From contig JAPUIP010000575.1 of assembly GCA_027296925.1 (NCBI GenBank), forward strand, positions 1-14,007: a stretch of DNA of 14,007 nucleotides, given 5' to 3'. The notes under the pieces are model-generated. The model ran no database searches, was not told the origin of the DNA, and worked only from the letters and a program-made list of their open reading frames with translations. Shown here piece after piece: positions 13,877 through 14,007 of the stretch (the first letter of the stretch is position 1; each line of letters starts with the position of its first letter). The stretch comes from Candidatus Poribacteria bacterium (GTDB lineage: Bacteria > Poribacteria > WGA-4E > PCPOR2b). The position numbers and the translations under genes are program-made.

Positions 13877-14007
13877 TTTGAGGACATTTCTATCTGAACG
13901 GGTGGCCAATCGTCTGTCGATCATTCCGTAGGCAGTTTGAAAAATCTCGATATGAACAGCCACATTCCAGTTGAAACGACTCATGGATAAGCCCATCACG
14001 ACAAGGA

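Larger units (their letters stand above)
13475..14007. other. intergenic region at the right edge
   Basis: About 530 bases without a supported gene. The first 270 bases hold only short open frames lacking family resemblance. From 13758 on the DNA becomes AT-rich and holds the inverted repeat, the two GGGATTTCCCC boxes and a promoter reported separately. An ATG at 13983 opens a frame (MDKPITTR) cut by the window edge, and a 12-codon frame starts at 13952; neither has a good ribosome-binding site. Confidence 0.5.

Overview
The window looks like chromosomal DNA from an uncultured, moderately GC-rich bacterium. Two enzyme superfamilies dominate it: three phytanoyl-CoA dioxygenase-like (PhyH) Fe(II)/2-oxoglutarate oxygenases and three enolase-superfamily (mandelate racemase/muconate lactonizing, MR/MLE) proteins. 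Such expansions are known from Candidatus Poribacteria and similar environmental lineages. That placement is inferred from gene content only; there is no rRNA, tRNA or other phylogenetic marker here. Promoters and Shine-Dalgarno sites look like ordinary bacterial sigma-70 and AGGAGG types.

Left part (1-5394): a divergent MR/MLE-like enzyme on the minus strand (39-1298) lacks several usual active-site residues. It is divergent from a DUF2252 family lipoprotein (1791-3101). A long PhyH protein with an unexplained C-terminal extension (3238-4458) follows, convergent with a second, shorter PhyH gene (4576-5394, minus).

Middle (5395-8627): an 830-base stretch holds a broken small tyrosine integrase (5567-5721, minus) that still has a good promoter, a GC-rich hairpin repeat, and a promoter for a two-gene MR/MLE operon (6225-7406 and 7440-8627). 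Both operon proteins keep the full KxK / Asp / Glu / Glu / Asp-His active-site set.

Right-middle (8628-12063): a beta-propeller lactonase of the 6-phosphogluconolactonase type (8758-9789, minus) is divergent from a third PhyH gene (10045-10869), with a clear promoter for each. An aldo/keto reductase (11068-12063) follows. Lactonase, MR/MLE dehydratase-like enzymes and reductase would fit oxidative or non-phosphorylative breakdown of sugars or sugar acids. That pathway is inference.

Right part (12062-14007) is a decay zone: the C-terminal tail of a short-chain dehydrogenase overlaps the reductase stop codon; a Gfo/Idh/MocA oxidoreductase start appears joined to what looks like the end of an M24 (creatinase/aminopeptidase P-like) protein; and an Asp/Glu racemase/maleate isomerase-type gene is split by one frameshift. 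The last 250 bases carry a near-consensus promoter preceded by two copies of a GGGATTTCCCC box and an inverted repeat, firing out of the window.

The most distinctive features are the set of clean breakpoints (gene tails abutting stop codons, a chimeric remnant, a truncated integrase), the degenerate active site of the first enolase-like protein, and the operator-like region at the right end.
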